DNA of 64,000 nt. It comes from Nitrospirota bacterium (GTDB taxonomy: Bacteria; Nitrospirota; Thermodesulfovibrionia; UBA6902). How positions within the stretch are numbered: the stretch's first letter is position 1; the number at the start of each line of letters is the position of its first letter. Position numbers and translations under genes: made by a program. The notes below the pieces were generated by a model. That model was not told the origin of the DNA, ran no database searches, and saw only the letters and a program-made list of their open reading frames with translations. The stretch spans positions 1-64,000 of the forward strand of contig JACRHD010000043.1 of the NCBI GenBank assembly GCA_016234115.1, written 5' to 3'. Below are positions 35,255 to 44,742 of the stretch, piece by piece.

Positions 35255-35711
35255 CCTCCTTGCAGTCGATCTTAACTTATCCTTAATAATACCGAATAGA
35301 AACAGGGAGGGCAGGGGTATCGTTGACAAAAGTCCTGATGCATCGGGGCGGCTAACGTATTACCGCAAAATGTTTAGAGGCTTCGCCTCAGTGTAAGGAA
35401 ATATTATTTGTCTACATTGCTCCGCTTCGCAGAGCTTGCATTTACCTGCCGGCGCAATATTCATGAATAATACGGCATACTAAACTGTAAAGAATACTGA
35501 CACTATTTATTTTTACTTTTTTGGATAAGGAATCAATGATTTCAATGAGTTACACCTTGGTTTTTTTGAAAGTGTAAATATCGGCGACAAATGTCATTAT
35601 TCTTAACACTTTTTGAATGCAGATTTGCATGGAGATGCAATAAAAACAAGTGGTTAATTATTGGCAATAAAATTGCATACAGGTATTTCAACTGATTCAA
35701 AGGGAGAATGT
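35255..35711. other. Long leader region before the PEP-CTERM gene
   Basis: About 450 bases without a convincing gene. AT-rich from about 35480. It ends with a sigma54 promoter at 35662-35677. Near 35578-35605 ATATCGGCGACAAATGTCA could be an activator site, but that is a guess. Confidence 0.45.
35662..35677 (+). promoter_or_regulatory. Sigma54 promoter for the PEP-CTERM gene
   Basis: TGGCAATAAAATTGCA fits TGGCA-N6-TTGCA, with one departure from consensus (A for C at the sixth base). Start site would be near 35689, 23 bases before ATG. Sigma54 control of PEP-CTERM genes through PrsK/PrsR is known in other bacteria. Confidence 0.65.
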
Positions 35712-36620
35712 ATGAAGAAAATAATTATGATTCTTATCTTATCGACGGTTGTATGTCTCGCAGTTTCAATAGAGGCGTCAACTATGTTCCTTGAAGACTG
35801 GGGGGTCACTCCCGAAAATTGGACGCCTGCAACCGCGCCTTCCAATATTGAATGGGCCACAGAGGATTTTACCGGCGAGGATGGGGGATTTGTAAGTCCC
35901 GGGTGGGGCGGCCAGCCTTTTGACTCGGAGGCCGCGTATATGGCTTTTGACGATTCAAAGTTATATATTGCTATTATTACCGGCATGCCTCAATCGGGGT
36001 CAGAGGACCCGTGGAGATATGACAATGATTTCTATGATAATACGTTTGACTGGAACAGGGGCCTGGAAAAATACTGGTATGACCCCGGCGACATAGGTAT
36101 TGATATCGACGGCAACGGCAGTTACGAATTTGCGGTCACGACTCGCGTTAATAACAGCAAAAGCTCCTATGCGCCGACCCCCGGCGACGGTATGCTCCTG
36201 AGTGGAAATCTGGAATGGGTCGATCCCAGGGCATGGAAACATTACTTCCTGTATAACGATTGGGGCGGCGTCTCCGATCCATGGGCAGTCACGGGATATG
36301 ACGCTGCCATGGACATGGGCGACAGTTTTAGTTACTCTGCCTTCGGCGACAGTCATTACGCAATAGAGATGGTAATCGATACATCCCTTCTGGGATTAGA
36401 GTCCGGCGATTTGTTGTCAATGCACTGGGTCATGGAATGCGGCAACGACAATATCAATCTGACGTCGGAAGTGCCTTCTTCCGTTCCGGAGCCATCCACC
36501 CTGATACTCCTCAGCCTCGGGATCGCGGGACTGTTTATTTACACGTTTATAAGGCCACAGGCTGTCAAGGTAAGGAAATCGGCGGGCCGGTCCGGCGTCG
36601 AGGACCGTTCCCGCGGGTAG
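35712..36620 (+). CDS. PEP-CTERM sorted exported protein
   Basis: 302 residues from ATG 35712 behind AGGGAG. Signal peptide MKKIIMILILSTVVCLAVSIEA, then an acidic, Trp/Asp/Gly/Tyr-rich body (DDSKLYIAIITGMP, DIGIDIDGNGSYEFAV), and a C-terminal sorting signal: VPEPSTLILLSLGIAGLFIY followed by basic residues (KVRKSAGR). PEP-CTERM proteins are cleaved by an exosortase and exported with exopolysaccharide. No exosortase is in the window; a CPBP protease that may belong to such systems is at 11256. Closely spaced and convergent with uvrB. Confidence 0.88.
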   Translation: MKKIIMILILSTVVCLAVSIEASTMFLEDWGVTPENWTPATAPSNIEWATEDFTGEDGGFVSPGWGGQPFDSEAAYMAFDDSKLYIAIITGMPQSGSEDPWRYDNDFYDNTFDWNRGLEKYWYDPGDIGIDIDGNGSYEFAVTTRVNNSKSSYAPTPGDGMLLSGNLEWVDPRAWKHYFLYNDWGGVSDPWAVTGYDAAMDMGDSFSYSAFGDSHYAIEMVIDTSLLGLESGDLLSMHWVMECGNDNINLTSEVPSSVPEPSTLILLSLGIAGLFIYTFIRPQAVKVRKSAGRSGVEDRSRG

Positions 36621-36621
36621 T

Positions 36622-38634
36622 TTACACCCTGACCCCTATTTCGATTTGCCTGTTTTTGATCGCCCTAATCCGGTCGCGCAGCTCCGCTGCTTTTTCAAAA
36701 TCGAGTTTCGCCGCGGCCTGCCTCATTTCCTCTTCGAGTTTCTTGATTGCCGAGCCATCGCCGTAGTCTGTCTTCTCTTCCGCCACAGCCGGGGCCGTCC
36801 AGTAATCGGCCTCGTAGATCGAACCAAGGATATTTGTGATCTCCTTTTTGACGGACGCCGGGGTTATTCCGTGCTTCCTGTTATAAGCCTCCTGTATCTT
36901 GCGCCTCCTGTTTGTCTCATCGATGGCGGTCTTCATGGAACCCGTTATCTTATCGGCGTAGAATATGACCATGCCGCTGACATTCCTTGCGGCCCTGCCG
37001 GCTGTCTGGATAAGTGACCTCCCGGAGCGTAAAAAACCTTCCTTGTCCGCGTCAAACACCGCGACAAGAGACACCTCCGGCAAGTCAAGGCCTTCTCTCA
37101 ATAAATTCACCCCGATGAGGACGTCAAACTTGCCGAGCCTCAGGTCCCTGAGTATTTCAACCCGTTCGAGGGTGTCTATATCAGAGTGCAGATAACGCGC
37201 CTTTATCCCTAATTCAGAATAATGCTCCGTAATGTCCTCGGCCATTTTTTTTGTCAGAGTAGTAACCAGAACCCGCTCTCCTTTCCCGGCCCTCTTTCTG
37301 ACTTCTCCTAACAGGTCGTCAAGCTGTCCGGCAACTCGGCGCACTTCGATGGGAGGGTCTATCAATCCCGTAGGTCTGACGATCTGTTCTATTGTCCTGC
37401 GGTTTGATTTGTTGATCTCGTATTCCGACGGAGTCGCGGAAACATAAATAGCCTGGTTTACCCGATGCTCGAATTCATTGAATTTGAGGGGCCGGTTATC
37501 GAGCGCGGACGGCAGGCGGAAACCAAAATCTATAAGGGTCTGTTTCCTCGACCTGTCTCCTTCGTACATGCCGCCGATCTGGGGGACCGTCGCATGCGAT
37601 TCGTCGATGACCAGGAGGAAGTCCCGAGGGAAATAGTCAATGAGACAGAACGGCGGTTCGCCCGGCGCCCTTGCGCTCAAATGCCTCGAATAATTTTCTA
37701 TCCCGTGACAGTAACCGAATTCCTTGAGCATCTCCATATCAAAACGCGTCTTCTGTTCAAGCCGTTTCGCCTCAAGGTGCTTGTCCTGCCTGAGGAAGAA
37801 TGTCAGTCTTTCGTCGAGTTCTTTAAGGATATCTTTCATTGCCCGCTCGATTCTCGGCCTTGGAGTGATCCAGTGGCTGTTGGGGTACAGCGAGATTTTT
37901 GCCAGCCTCCTGACGTTCCGGCCCGTAAGAGAGTCGAATTCATAAAGGCCGTCGATGTCATCTCCGAAAAATTCCACCCTTATCGCGTTGTCGCCTGAGA
38001 AGGACGGGAATATTTCGACGACATCCCCCCGGACCCTGAAAGTCCCTCTCTTAAAATCCTCGGCGCGCTCATAGAGCATATCCACAAGCTTCCGCAAGAA
38101 TGAGTCCCTCTCCGTGCGCATGCCCTCTTCAATGACGAGGTGCATGCCCATATAATCATCAGGCGAACCGATGCCGTAAATACATGAGACCGAGGCCACG
38201 ACAACTACGTCGTTTCTCTCTAACACAGAGCGAGTTGCGGCGTGTCGCAACCTGTCGATGTCTTCATTTATCATCGAATCCTTTTCAATATACGTATCGG
38301 TTGAAGGGATGTACGCCTCAGGCTGATAGTAGTCATAAAAGCTCACGAAATATTCTACGGCGTTCTCGGGGAAAAAGGCCTTGAACTCGCCGTAAAGCTG
38401 GGCGGCAAGGGTCTTGTTGTGAGCGATGACAAGGGTCGGCTTGTTGATGTTTGCAATAACGTTAGCGGCGGTAAAAGTCTTGCCCGAGCCGGTCACGCCT
38501 AACAGGACCTGGTGGTTTGCGCCGGAGAGAAGGCCCTCCGTAAGCGCCTCAATCGCCTTCGGCTGGTCGCCTGTGGGTCTGAATTCGGAAGTCAGTTTAA
38601 ATGTTCCGGGATTTTGTCGTTTGGGATCGTACAT
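36622..38634 (-). CDS. uvrB: UvrABC excinuclease subunit B
   Basis: 670 residues, full length. Nucleotide excision repair helicase-like subunit. Starts with [18 protein letters not shown] and Walker [16 protein letters not shown], has the beta-hairpin region [13 protein letters not shown]-like DESHATVPQ, helicase motifs in [18 protein letters not shown] and [12 protein letters not shown], and the C-terminal UVR domain ([20 protein letters not shown]) that binds UvrC. Confidence 0.98.
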   Translation of the reverse strand: MYDPKRQNPGTFKLTSEFRPTGDQPKAIEALTEGLLSGANHQVLLGVTGSGKTFTAANVIANINKPTLVIAHNKTLAAQLYGEFKAFFPENAVEYFVSFYDYYQPEAYIPSTDTYIEKDSMINEDIDRLRHAATRSVLERNDVVVVASVSCIYGIGSPDDYMGMHLVIEEGMRTERDSFLRKLVDMLYERAEDFKRGTFRVRGDVVEIFPSFSGDNAIRVEFFGDDIDGLYEFDSLTGRNVRRLAKISLYPNSHWITPRPRIERAMKDILKELDERLTFFLRQDKHLEAKRLEQKTRFDMEMLKEFGYCHGIENYSRHLSARAPGEPPFCLIDYFPRDFLLVIDESHATVPQIGGMYEGDRSRKQTLIDFGFRLPSALDNRPLKFNEFEHRVNQAIYVSATPSEYEINKSNRRTIEQIVRPTGLIDPPIEVRRVAGQLDDLLGEVRKRAGKGERVLVTTLTKKMAEDITEHYSELGIKARYLHSDIDTLERVEILRDLRLGKFDVLIGVNLLREGLDLPEVSLVAVFDADKEGFLRSGRSLIQTAGRAARNVSGMVIFYADKITGSMKTAIDETNRRRKIQEAYNRKHGITPASVKKEITNILGSIYEADYWTAPAVAEEKTDYGDGSAIKKLEEEMRQAAAKLDFEKAAELRDRIRAIKNRQIEIGVRV

Positions 38635-38649
38635 AGTTTAAATTAACCG

Positions 38650-38766
38650 TAGCGTCGGGGTTTATCCCCGACGAAATTCTTCGCCCCCAATTCTTCGCCC
38701 CCAATTCTTCGCCCCCAATTCTTCGCCCCCAATTCTTCGCCCCCAATAAATGAGGGCGCTACATTA
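38650..38766. repeat. Tandem 14-bp repeat flanked by GTAGCG... palindrome
   Basis: Five exact copies of TTCTTCGCCCCCAA at 38677-38746 inside a larger inverted element whose ends are GTAGCGTCGGGG and GAGGGCGCTAC. Single-unit relatives are at 8311-8370 and 40777-40801. Likely slippage expansion of the loop. Confidence 0.8.
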
Positions 38767-38837
38767 GCGTGATTCAAAATTATTGTAGCATGTTTAACGC
38801 GACCAAAGAACAGAGAGAAACTTGCTGCGGTACTTTT

Positions 38838-40559
38838 CTATTTGCCTTTTCTTCTCAACCTCTTCATAAGGGCCTCATAAGGCAGCGTATTCAAAACATC
38901 CTTCTTCTCCGCCCACCCCCTCCTTGCCGTGCCGATTCCGTAGGGCAGGAAGTCGAACTGGAACATCACGTGCGTGTCCGTATTGATGGTCAAAGCTACG
39001 CCCAGCTCTTTTGCCCTCCTGACATAAATATCAGAAAGATCGAGCCTGAGGGGATATGCGTTTATCTCTATGGCGGCGCCGGTCTCTCTTGCCGTCTTCA
39101 GGACCTCTTCGAGCTCGACTTCGTACGCGTCTCTTTCCCCGATGAGCCTTCCGGTCGGATGGGCGATGATCGAAACATAGGGATTCTTCATGGCGGACAC
39201 AAGCCGCTTTGTTATCTGCTCTTTCGATTGCCTGAAGCCTGAATGGATGGAGGCCACGACGATATCGAGATTTTTTAAAATCTCGTCCGGATAATCCAGC
39301 GTCCCGTCGCTTCGGATGTCCATCTCGGTGCCCGACAGCAGCCTGAAGCCTTTCAGCTTTTTGTTCAACGCCCTGACCTTCCTGTCATGGTCCAGCATTT
39401 GTTCAATGCTCAGTCCCCTTGCCACGCCGAGCCCTTTTGAGTGGTCGGTTATTGCAAGGTATTCGTGGCCCTTTGCCTTTGCCGCATCGACAAGCTCTTC
39501 TATGTCATGGCTTCCGTCACTGTCTTTCGTGTGCGCATGAAGGTCGCCTTTTATGTCCCCGATCTCTATAAGTCTCGGCAGACTGCCTTTCACTGCCGCC
39601 TCTATTTCGCCTGTATCTTCTCTCATCTCAGGCTCTATGTACGGCATCTCAAGAATTTTATATACATCGCTCTCATGCGCCCCGCCGACCTTCCTGTCCG
39701 TTTTCACATCGAATATCCCGTATTCATTTATCTTCAGCCCCTTCTTCACAGCCATTTCCCGAAGACGTATATTGTGCTCCTTGCTCCCGGTAAAATAAGC
39801 CAGCGCCGCTCCGAAAGATTCCTCTTCCACAACCCGCAGATCCACCTGAATGCCTTCACGTGTTATGACGCTCGATTTTGTCGGCCCCTTCATGAGAGTC
39901 TCTTTTATCTGCGGAAGATGAACAAAGACGTCCATCACTTTATGCGGGTCTTTCGATGTCGCCAGGATGTCGATGTCCTTGACCGTGTCCTTCCATCGCC
40001 TGAGGCTCCCGGCGATGCTCAGCTTGTTGACCGGGGCTTTTTCTTTAAGATTTTTTATGATCCCTTCGGCGAGGGGAAGCGCATGTCCAAGGGGGAAACG
40101 GCCTGTATGCCTCTTAATCATCGCAATCCCTTTGAGGATATTTTCCTCCGTCTTTGCCTGAATGCCGGGAAGCCCTTTGAGTTTTCCTTCCTTAGCATAT
40201 TTCTCAAGGTCGTCCACGTCTTTGACGTGAAGTTTATCGAAGAGGAGCCTCGCTGTCTTCGGACCGAGACCGGGGACAGACAGGATGTTAACGAGTCCTG
40301 CCGGGACGTCCTTCTTTAATTCGTCGTAGAACTGCAAATGGCCGGTATTCACATACTCCCGGACCTTTCCGGCAAGGTCGCCGCCAATTCCGGGTATCTT
40401 CCGCAATTCCTCATCCGTTATTTCCGTTACGTCAGTGGCAAGGCTGTCGATATTCTGCGCGGCCCTCCTGTACGCCCGTATGCGGAAAGGATTGTCCCCT
40501 TCTATCTCCAGAATGTCGGCGATGTCGTTGAAGATCTTAGCGACTTCCTGGTTCTTCAT
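38838..40559 (-). CDS. polX: DNA polymerase/3'-5' exonuclease PolX
   Basis: 573 residues, typical length. N-terminal family-X polymerase: NQEVAKIFNDIADILEIEGDNPFRIRAYRRAA, helix-hairpin-helix PGIGGDLAGKV and PGLGPKTARLLFDKL, and the nucleotidyl-transfer Asp pair in DTVKDIDILATS. C-terminal PHP nuclease: GDLHAHTKDSDGSHDIEEL, ITDHSKGL, HPTGRLIGERDAYEV, INTDTH. Used in repair gap filling. Upstream region (40560-40798) is mostly repeats. Confidence 0.95.
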   Translation of the reverse strand: MKNQEVAKIFNDIADILEIEGDNPFRIRAYRRAAQNIDSLATDVTEITDEELRKIPGIGGDLAGKVREYVNTGHLQFYDELKKDVPAGLVNILSVPGLGPKTARLLFDKLHVKDVDDLEKYAKEGKLKGLPGIQAKTEENILKGIAMIKRHTGRFPLGHALPLAEGIIKNLKEKAPVNKLSIAGSLRRWKDTVKDIDILATSKDPHKVMDVFVHLPQIKETLMKGPTKSSVITREGIQVDLRVVEEESFGAALAYFTGSKEHNIRLREMAVKKGLKINEYGIFDVKTDRKVGGAHESDVYKILEMPYIEPEMREDTGEIEAAVKGSLPRLIEIGDIKGDLHAHTKDSDGSHDIEELVDAAKAKGHEYLAITDHSKGLGVARGLSIEQMLDHDRKVRALNKKLKGFRLLSGTEMDIRSDGTLDYPDEILKNLDIVVASIHSGFRQSKEQITKRLVSAMKNPYVSIIAHPTGRLIGERDAYEVELEEVLKTARETGAAIEINAYPLRLDLSDIYVRRAKELGVALTINTDTHVMFQFDFLPYGIGTARRGWAEKKDVLNTLPYEALMKRLRRKGK

Positions 40560-40652
40560 AAATAAAGTATAGCATCAAAAAGCGCGGAAGCGCCGTTCAA
40601 ACCGTTCAGGCGGTTCAGGCCGCTCAAGCGGTTTTTCTGTATAATACGACTG

Positions 40653-40770
40653 CTATGCACGAACAGCCGATAGCCGCGGGCAAGAGCAGTTTGATTTTAT
40701 TGATAAGGATAAGGTCGTTGCAGCACTGGGCTGACCCCGGAAGAGACGGAGACGGTTGTTTCAGCCCAAC
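40653..40770 (+). pseudogene. Possible 5' remnant of a methyltransferase gene
   Basis: ATG 40653 opens MHEQPIAAGKSS and, after a one-base shift, FDFIDKDKVVAALG, then stops. It resembles the N-terminus of small SAM methyltransferases but runs directly into a repeat. Preceded by a plausible promoter word TATAAT at 40640-40645. Weak call. Confidence 0.3.
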
Positions 40771-40798
40771 AAGGATTCGCCCCCAATAAATGAGGGCG

Positions 40799-41461
40799 CT
40801 ACCTGCTTGCCGTCACCCCGACCTTTTCACAATACTTATTGATATCGCACCTGCTGCAAAGCGGCGAGATCGGCCTGCAAACTCCTTGCCCAAACGCCAC
40901 GAGCAGGCCGTTTATCTCAAGCCAGTATTTTTGAGGGAGCTTTTCACGGAGGGCGAATTCGGTCTTCTCCGGGGTCTTTGTGTTTACATAACCCCATCTG
41001 TTTGTTATGCGGTGTACGTGGGTGTCTACGCAAATCCCGGGTTTTTTGTAGCCGAGAGTAATAACGAGGTTCGCTGTCTTCCTGCCGACACCTTTGAGTT
41101 TCAATAACTCGTCGAGCTCATCCGGGACCTTCGCATCGTAATCCTTAATCAGCACATGGCACAGCTCTTTGATTCTCCGCGCCTTCACTTTATAAAAACC
41201 TACCGGGTAGATTGTCTTCTCGATTTTCTTCACAGGAAGTTTTGACATGGTTTGCACGTCGGGCGCAAGACTGAAAAGCCTTTCAGAAGCGATACCGGTT
41301 GTTTTGTCCTGTGTTCTGAGACTCAGGATACAGCTTATCAAAACTTTGAATGGATCTCTCTGTATGGATTGATTCGCCATGATTTCAAGCCACGGGACAT
41401 CAAGCCCTGCCACCTGCTTTTTCAGAAGAGGCCACAGCTTGTAAAGCGTTTGAGTGTCCAT
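40799..41461 (-). CDS. nth: Endonuclease III (DNA glycosylase/AP lyase)
   Basis: 220 residues from ATG 41461 (MDTQTLYKLWPLL). Base-excision repair enzyme. Markers: helix-hairpin-helix LLKLKGVGRKTANLVI with catalytic Lys, the catalytic Asp in CVDTHVHRITNR, and the C-terminal [4Fe-4S] ligands CRPISPLCSRCDINKYC. The last codons overlap a GAGGGCGCTACC repeat. Confidence 0.95.
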   Translation of the reverse strand: MDTQTLYKLWPLLKKQVAGLDVPWLEIMANQSIQRDPFKVLISCILSLRTQDKTTGIASERLFSLAPDVQTMSKLPVKKIEKTIYPVGFYKVKARRIKELCHVLIKDYDAKVPDELDELLKLKGVGRKTANLVITLGYKKPGICVDTHVHRITNRWGYVNTKTPEKTEFALREKLPQKYWLEINGLLVAFGQGVCRPISPLCSRCDINKYCEKVGVTASR

Positions 41462-41484
41462 TGAGTTTAACCCTATAAAAAAAG

Positions 41485-41565
41485 TAACGAGTAACAAGTA
41501 ACAAGTGACTGGAGGCTGTTTTTTAAGTTGCCCGTCACCTGTTACTTGTCACTTGTCACTCTTTC
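41485..41565. repeat. Low-complexity hairpin (AACAAGTAACAAGTGAC)
   Basis: Left arm AACGAGTAACAAGTAACAAG with right arm GTTACTTGTCACTTGTCAC; spacer about 28 bases. Lies between nth and the VWA gene. Confidence 0.65.
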
Positions 41566-41566
41566 G

Positions 41567-43819
41567 CTACGTCGTCAGCTTTCTGTATATCTCCGTGATC
41601 CTGTTCGGCAGTTTTTTTACGTCGTCGATGACTATGTAATTTACTTCGCCGTACATGTGCCGCAGGTACGAGCTCGCCTCCCTGTCGATGGTTATGCAGA
41701 ACGGATATATGCCCTGTTCCTTCGCTTCTACAAGCGCCTTCCTCGTGTCTTCTATGCCGTAGTCCCCTTTGTAAGCGTCATAGTCCTCCGGCTTTCCGTC
41801 GCTCAATGTAATGAACAGCTTGGTCCTGGCCTCAATGGACTTGAGTATCTTTGTAGAATGCCGTATGGGCGGTCCCATGCGGGTATAATCCTTCGGCGAT
41901 ATCCCGTTTATCCTCCTTTTGACAACGTCGGTATACGGCTCATCAAAATCCTTTATACAGAAAAAATCACACCTGTTCCTTGTCATTCCCGAAAACCCGT
42001 AAACAGCGTAACGGTCCCCGAGGGACTCCAGGGCCTCGGCCATCAGCACAAGGGACTCCTTTTCCGCCTCGTTGACCCATCCCTTTGTAGAGCCGCTCAT
42101 ATCAAGGAGAAAGAGCACCGCGAAGTTCCTCTCATGCCTGTCGTATCTTGTAAAGTAATTATCGCCGGGAGAAAGGCCCGCCCTGGCGTCGCAAAACGCC
42201 TCGATTACGGCGTCGATATCTATGTCGTCCCCTTCCTTCTGCCTCCTTGCGATCTTCGGCTCTCTTTTCAGGAGCTCGAATTTCTTCCTTAGTACGCTTA
42301 TGTATCCGCTGTACCGCTTCAGTGTCAGGTCCACAAAACCGTCATGCACCGGGTGAAGGACGTGTTCAAAGAGGGTGCACCAGCTCTTCTTGTATCCACA
42401 CCTTTTATAGTCCCACTCATCATATTTTATGCCTCCATCGGCTTCCTGAAAGATCTCTTCCTCTTCAGCAAGCTCGGTAAGGGTCATGGGACATCCCGCT
42501 CCACCTATGTCGGCCCCCTTGACCATGATGCCTCCCGGTATTCCGCCCCTGTTTTCGATAAACCCTTTTGTCTCCTCGTCAAGCTCTATGATCCTGCCCT
42601 TTATAAGGAGATATTCTTTGGCGGGTTCCGGCGTCTTTTCACTGAAGACTGTCTTTTGAAAAGAGGTCTTCCGAGGTTCGAATGCCGGCATATTTATTAA
42701 TTTTGTGATCAGGCCCTCCAGCTTCTTTATCCGCGCGCGTCTCTCTGCCTTTAAGTGAAGGGAGACTTCCTCCGGTTTTATGACGCCTAAAAAAAGCAGA
42801 GTGCTCCGGGGCTGGTAACTCCCGCCGAGCCCGGTTGCGGCGTCATAAAGCCTGAAGAGGGTCTTCATGCTCTCATACAGGGTCGCCCCGTTTCCGAGGC
42901 GCAGGACCTCTTCCACCGCATTATTTAAAACTCCGGGGACAGGCCCTTCGATATCTCCCTTCAGATAAAACCGGTAGAGTCCCTCTACGAGCGCGGACTT
43001 GCCGGTGAGGTTCGAAAGCGGCATTCTCTCTTTAAGAAAGTCCTTTTTCATGCTTTCAGCTTCTCTCATGAGACCGGGAAGTTCCTTCGCAAGAAAAGGC
43101 TCGAGCCTGAAGGCCTCAATAACAGTGTAAAGATCTATTGCAAGGTCTTTTTCCGGAAAGAGCCTGAAAAATGTCTCGATGTCCGGGTGCGGCGCGTCGC
43201 TGTCGGTGAGAAACGCGCTCAAAGTCTCCGCGTCGGGAGTCAATGTCCCCCCGACCATCTGCGCCCATTTGTGAACAAGCATAAATTTATAGAGTAGAAA
43301 ATTCTTTTCGCGCTCCTCATATTTGCTCACAGAGTGGGGGACGAATAGTGTTGACGTGTCGGTATAAGATTCCTTGCCGGGCGCGATCTTCAGATCAAGC
43401 CCCGAGATGCCCCTCACATAAGCCTCCAGCACGGGAGCCACCTCCTGAAGGGAGAGGCCCTTCGGCATCAGGAAGTCCCACAGGGACTCCTCGTCTATCC
43501 TTGAAATAAAATGTAAAAAATGGTCCACTCCCTGATGATCAAGGATGTCAAAGGCCTGGTTTATCCATCTTTCCATCTCTTTTAGAGAGAGGAACCGGGA
43601 GGCGTTTTTTATGCGTTTAAGGGTCCTGGGCACCAGGGACGAACTGGCGTGGGAAAGGGTCTGGCAGAGGGCCAGGGTCTTTTGCCCGATCTTCCTGTCG
43701 AGGTATTGCAGGTCTCTTAAGACCGACTCTATGTCCTCATCATCGAAGAAGTCGAGGCGCAGATTTTTGACGAGGTCTTCCCTTAAATGCGTAAGATGTT
43801 TTTCGCCGGAGCCATGCAT
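41567..43819 (-). CDS. VWA-domain protein of the NorD/CbbO type
   Basis: 750 residues. A long helical N-terminal region, then a C-terminal von Willebrand A domain (from about 555) with MIDAS motif LFLLDMSGSTKGWVNE, the Thr-site TRMGPPIRHS and Asp TLSDGKPEDYDAY. Its start overlaps the stop of the preceding AAA+ gene (43819), the classic MoxR-AAA/VWA pair. NorD/CbbO relatives activate nitric-oxide reductase or RuBisCO; neither target is in the window, so the client protein is unknown. Confidence 0.85.
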   Translation of the reverse strand: MHGSGEKHLTHLREDLVKNLRLDFFDDEDIESVLRDLQYLDRKIGQKTLALCQTLSHASSSLVPRTLKRIKNASRFLSLKEMERWINQAFDILDHQGVDHFLHFISRIDEESLWDFLMPKGLSLQEVAPVLEAYVRGISGLDLKIAPGKESYTDTSTLFVPHSVSKYEEREKNFLLYKFMLVHKWAQMVGGTLTPDAETLSAFLTDSDAPHPDIETFFRLFPEKDLAIDLYTVIEAFRLEPFLAKELPGLMREAESMKKDFLKERMPLSNLTGKSALVEGLYRFYLKGDIEGPVPGVLNNAVEEVLRLGNGATLYESMKTLFRLYDAATGLGGSYQPRSTLLFLGVIKPEEVSLHLKAERRARIKKLEGLITKLINMPAFEPRKTSFQKTVFSEKTPEPAKEYLLIKGRIIELDEETKGFIENRGGIPGGIMVKGADIGGAGCPMTLTELAEEEEIFQEADGGIKYDEWDYKRCGYKKSWCTLFEHVLHPVHDGFVDLTLKRYSGYISVLRKKFELLKREPKIARRQKEGDDIDIDAVIEAFCDARAGLSPGDNYFTRYDRHERNFAVLFLLDMSGSTKGWVNEAEKESLVLMAEALESLGDRYAVYGFSGMTRNRCDFFCIKDFDEPYTDVVKRRINGISPKDYTRMGPPIRHSTKILKSIEARTKLFITLSDGKPEDYDAYKGDYGIEDTRKALVEAKEQGIYPFCITIDREASSYLRHMYGEVNYIVIDDVKKLPNRITEIYRKLTT

Positions 43820-44628
43820 CAGAATATGGAGCTTACAAGTTCGGAAAGGGCGGTCACCATCTCATGATCGTCGGTGAGGGGCTCGGTAATAGAGACGTCG
43901 CAGGCCGTCCGCGGTTCTATGCCGGAAGAGATCAGTTTGGCGGCGTGTATCAGGAGCCTCGTGCTGGCCCCTTCCACAAGCCCCCTGTCTTTGAGGTTGC
44001 GCGTCTTTTCGGCGAAGTTTACCAGCTTCTCCGCCGTCAGATCATCGACCCCTGTTTCGTGCATGATGATATCTTTTTCGAGCCGCTTGTCGGGGTAGCT
44101 GAAATCTATGGCAAGAAACCTCTGCCGGGTAGACTGTTTGAGGTCCTTGAGAACACTCTGGTATCCGGGATTATAAGATATGCTCAGCAGAAACTCCGGA
44201 GGCGCCGTCAGTATCTCGCCCAGCTTCTCTACAGGGAGAATTCTCCTGTCGTCGGCAAGGGGATGTATAACGACGGTGGTGTCCTTTCTCGCCTCTACGA
44301 TTTCGTCGAGGTAACAAAAACCGCCCGCCTTCACGGCCCTTGTAAGCGGTCCGTCAAGCCAGACCGTCTCTCCGCCGCGCACAAGGTATCTTCCCACCAG
44401 GTCGGAGGCGGTCAGGTCATCGTGACAGGAGATCGTTATCAGGGGTCGTTTGAATCTCCATGCCATATACTGCATGAACCTGGTCTTGCCGCAGCCCGTC
44501 GGTCCCTTCATAATAACGGGTATAAGGTTTTTATAAGCCGATTCAAATATCTCTATTTCTTTTCCGGAAGGAAGATAGAAGGGCTCTTCCTCAATAACGT
44601 ACTCTTCCGTCTTTATGGCATTGAGCAT
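43819..44628 (-). CDS. MoxR-type AAA+ ATPase (CbbQ/NorQ family)
   Basis: 269 residues. Walker [16 protein letters not shown], Walker [15 protein letters not shown] (LDEI), sensor-1 [11 protein letters not shown], and the CbbQ/NorQ-specific end ([30 protein letters not shown]). Translationally coupled to the VWA gene. Acts as a metal-insertion or remodelling chaperone in known relatives. Confidence 0.9.
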   Translation of the reverse strand: MLNAIKTEEYVIEEEPFYLPSGKEIEIFESAYKNLIPVIMKGPTGCGKTRFMQYMAWRFKRPLITISCHDDLTASDLVGRYLVRGGETVWLDGPLTRAVKAGGFCYLDEIVEARKDTTVVIHPLADDRRILPVEKLGEILTAPPEFLLSISYNPGYQSVLKDLKQSTRQRFLAIDFSYPDKRLEKDIIMHETGVDDLTAEKLVNFAEKTRNLKDRGLVEGASTRLLIHAAKLISSGIEPRTACDVSITEPLTDDHEMVTALSELVSSIF

Positions 44629-44742
44629 GATTTAATTGTAAACTTTTCAGGCCGGTTAGTAAACCGTGGTCCGTATCCGTACCCGTGTCCGTTTTTTCGA
44701 TCCGGTTAATCCTGGCACGTCTTACGATATATCCGGTTACGG

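Noticed and set aside
38677-38746. Five 14-bp units as a CRISPR array
   Set aside because: Units are contiguous with no spacers and are the expanded loop of a dispersed palindrome. No cas genes nearby.
40710-40760. UGA in the 40653 fragment as another selenocysteine
   Set aside because: The frame is already shifted before it, the context is not a Cys site, and the sequence runs into a repeat.
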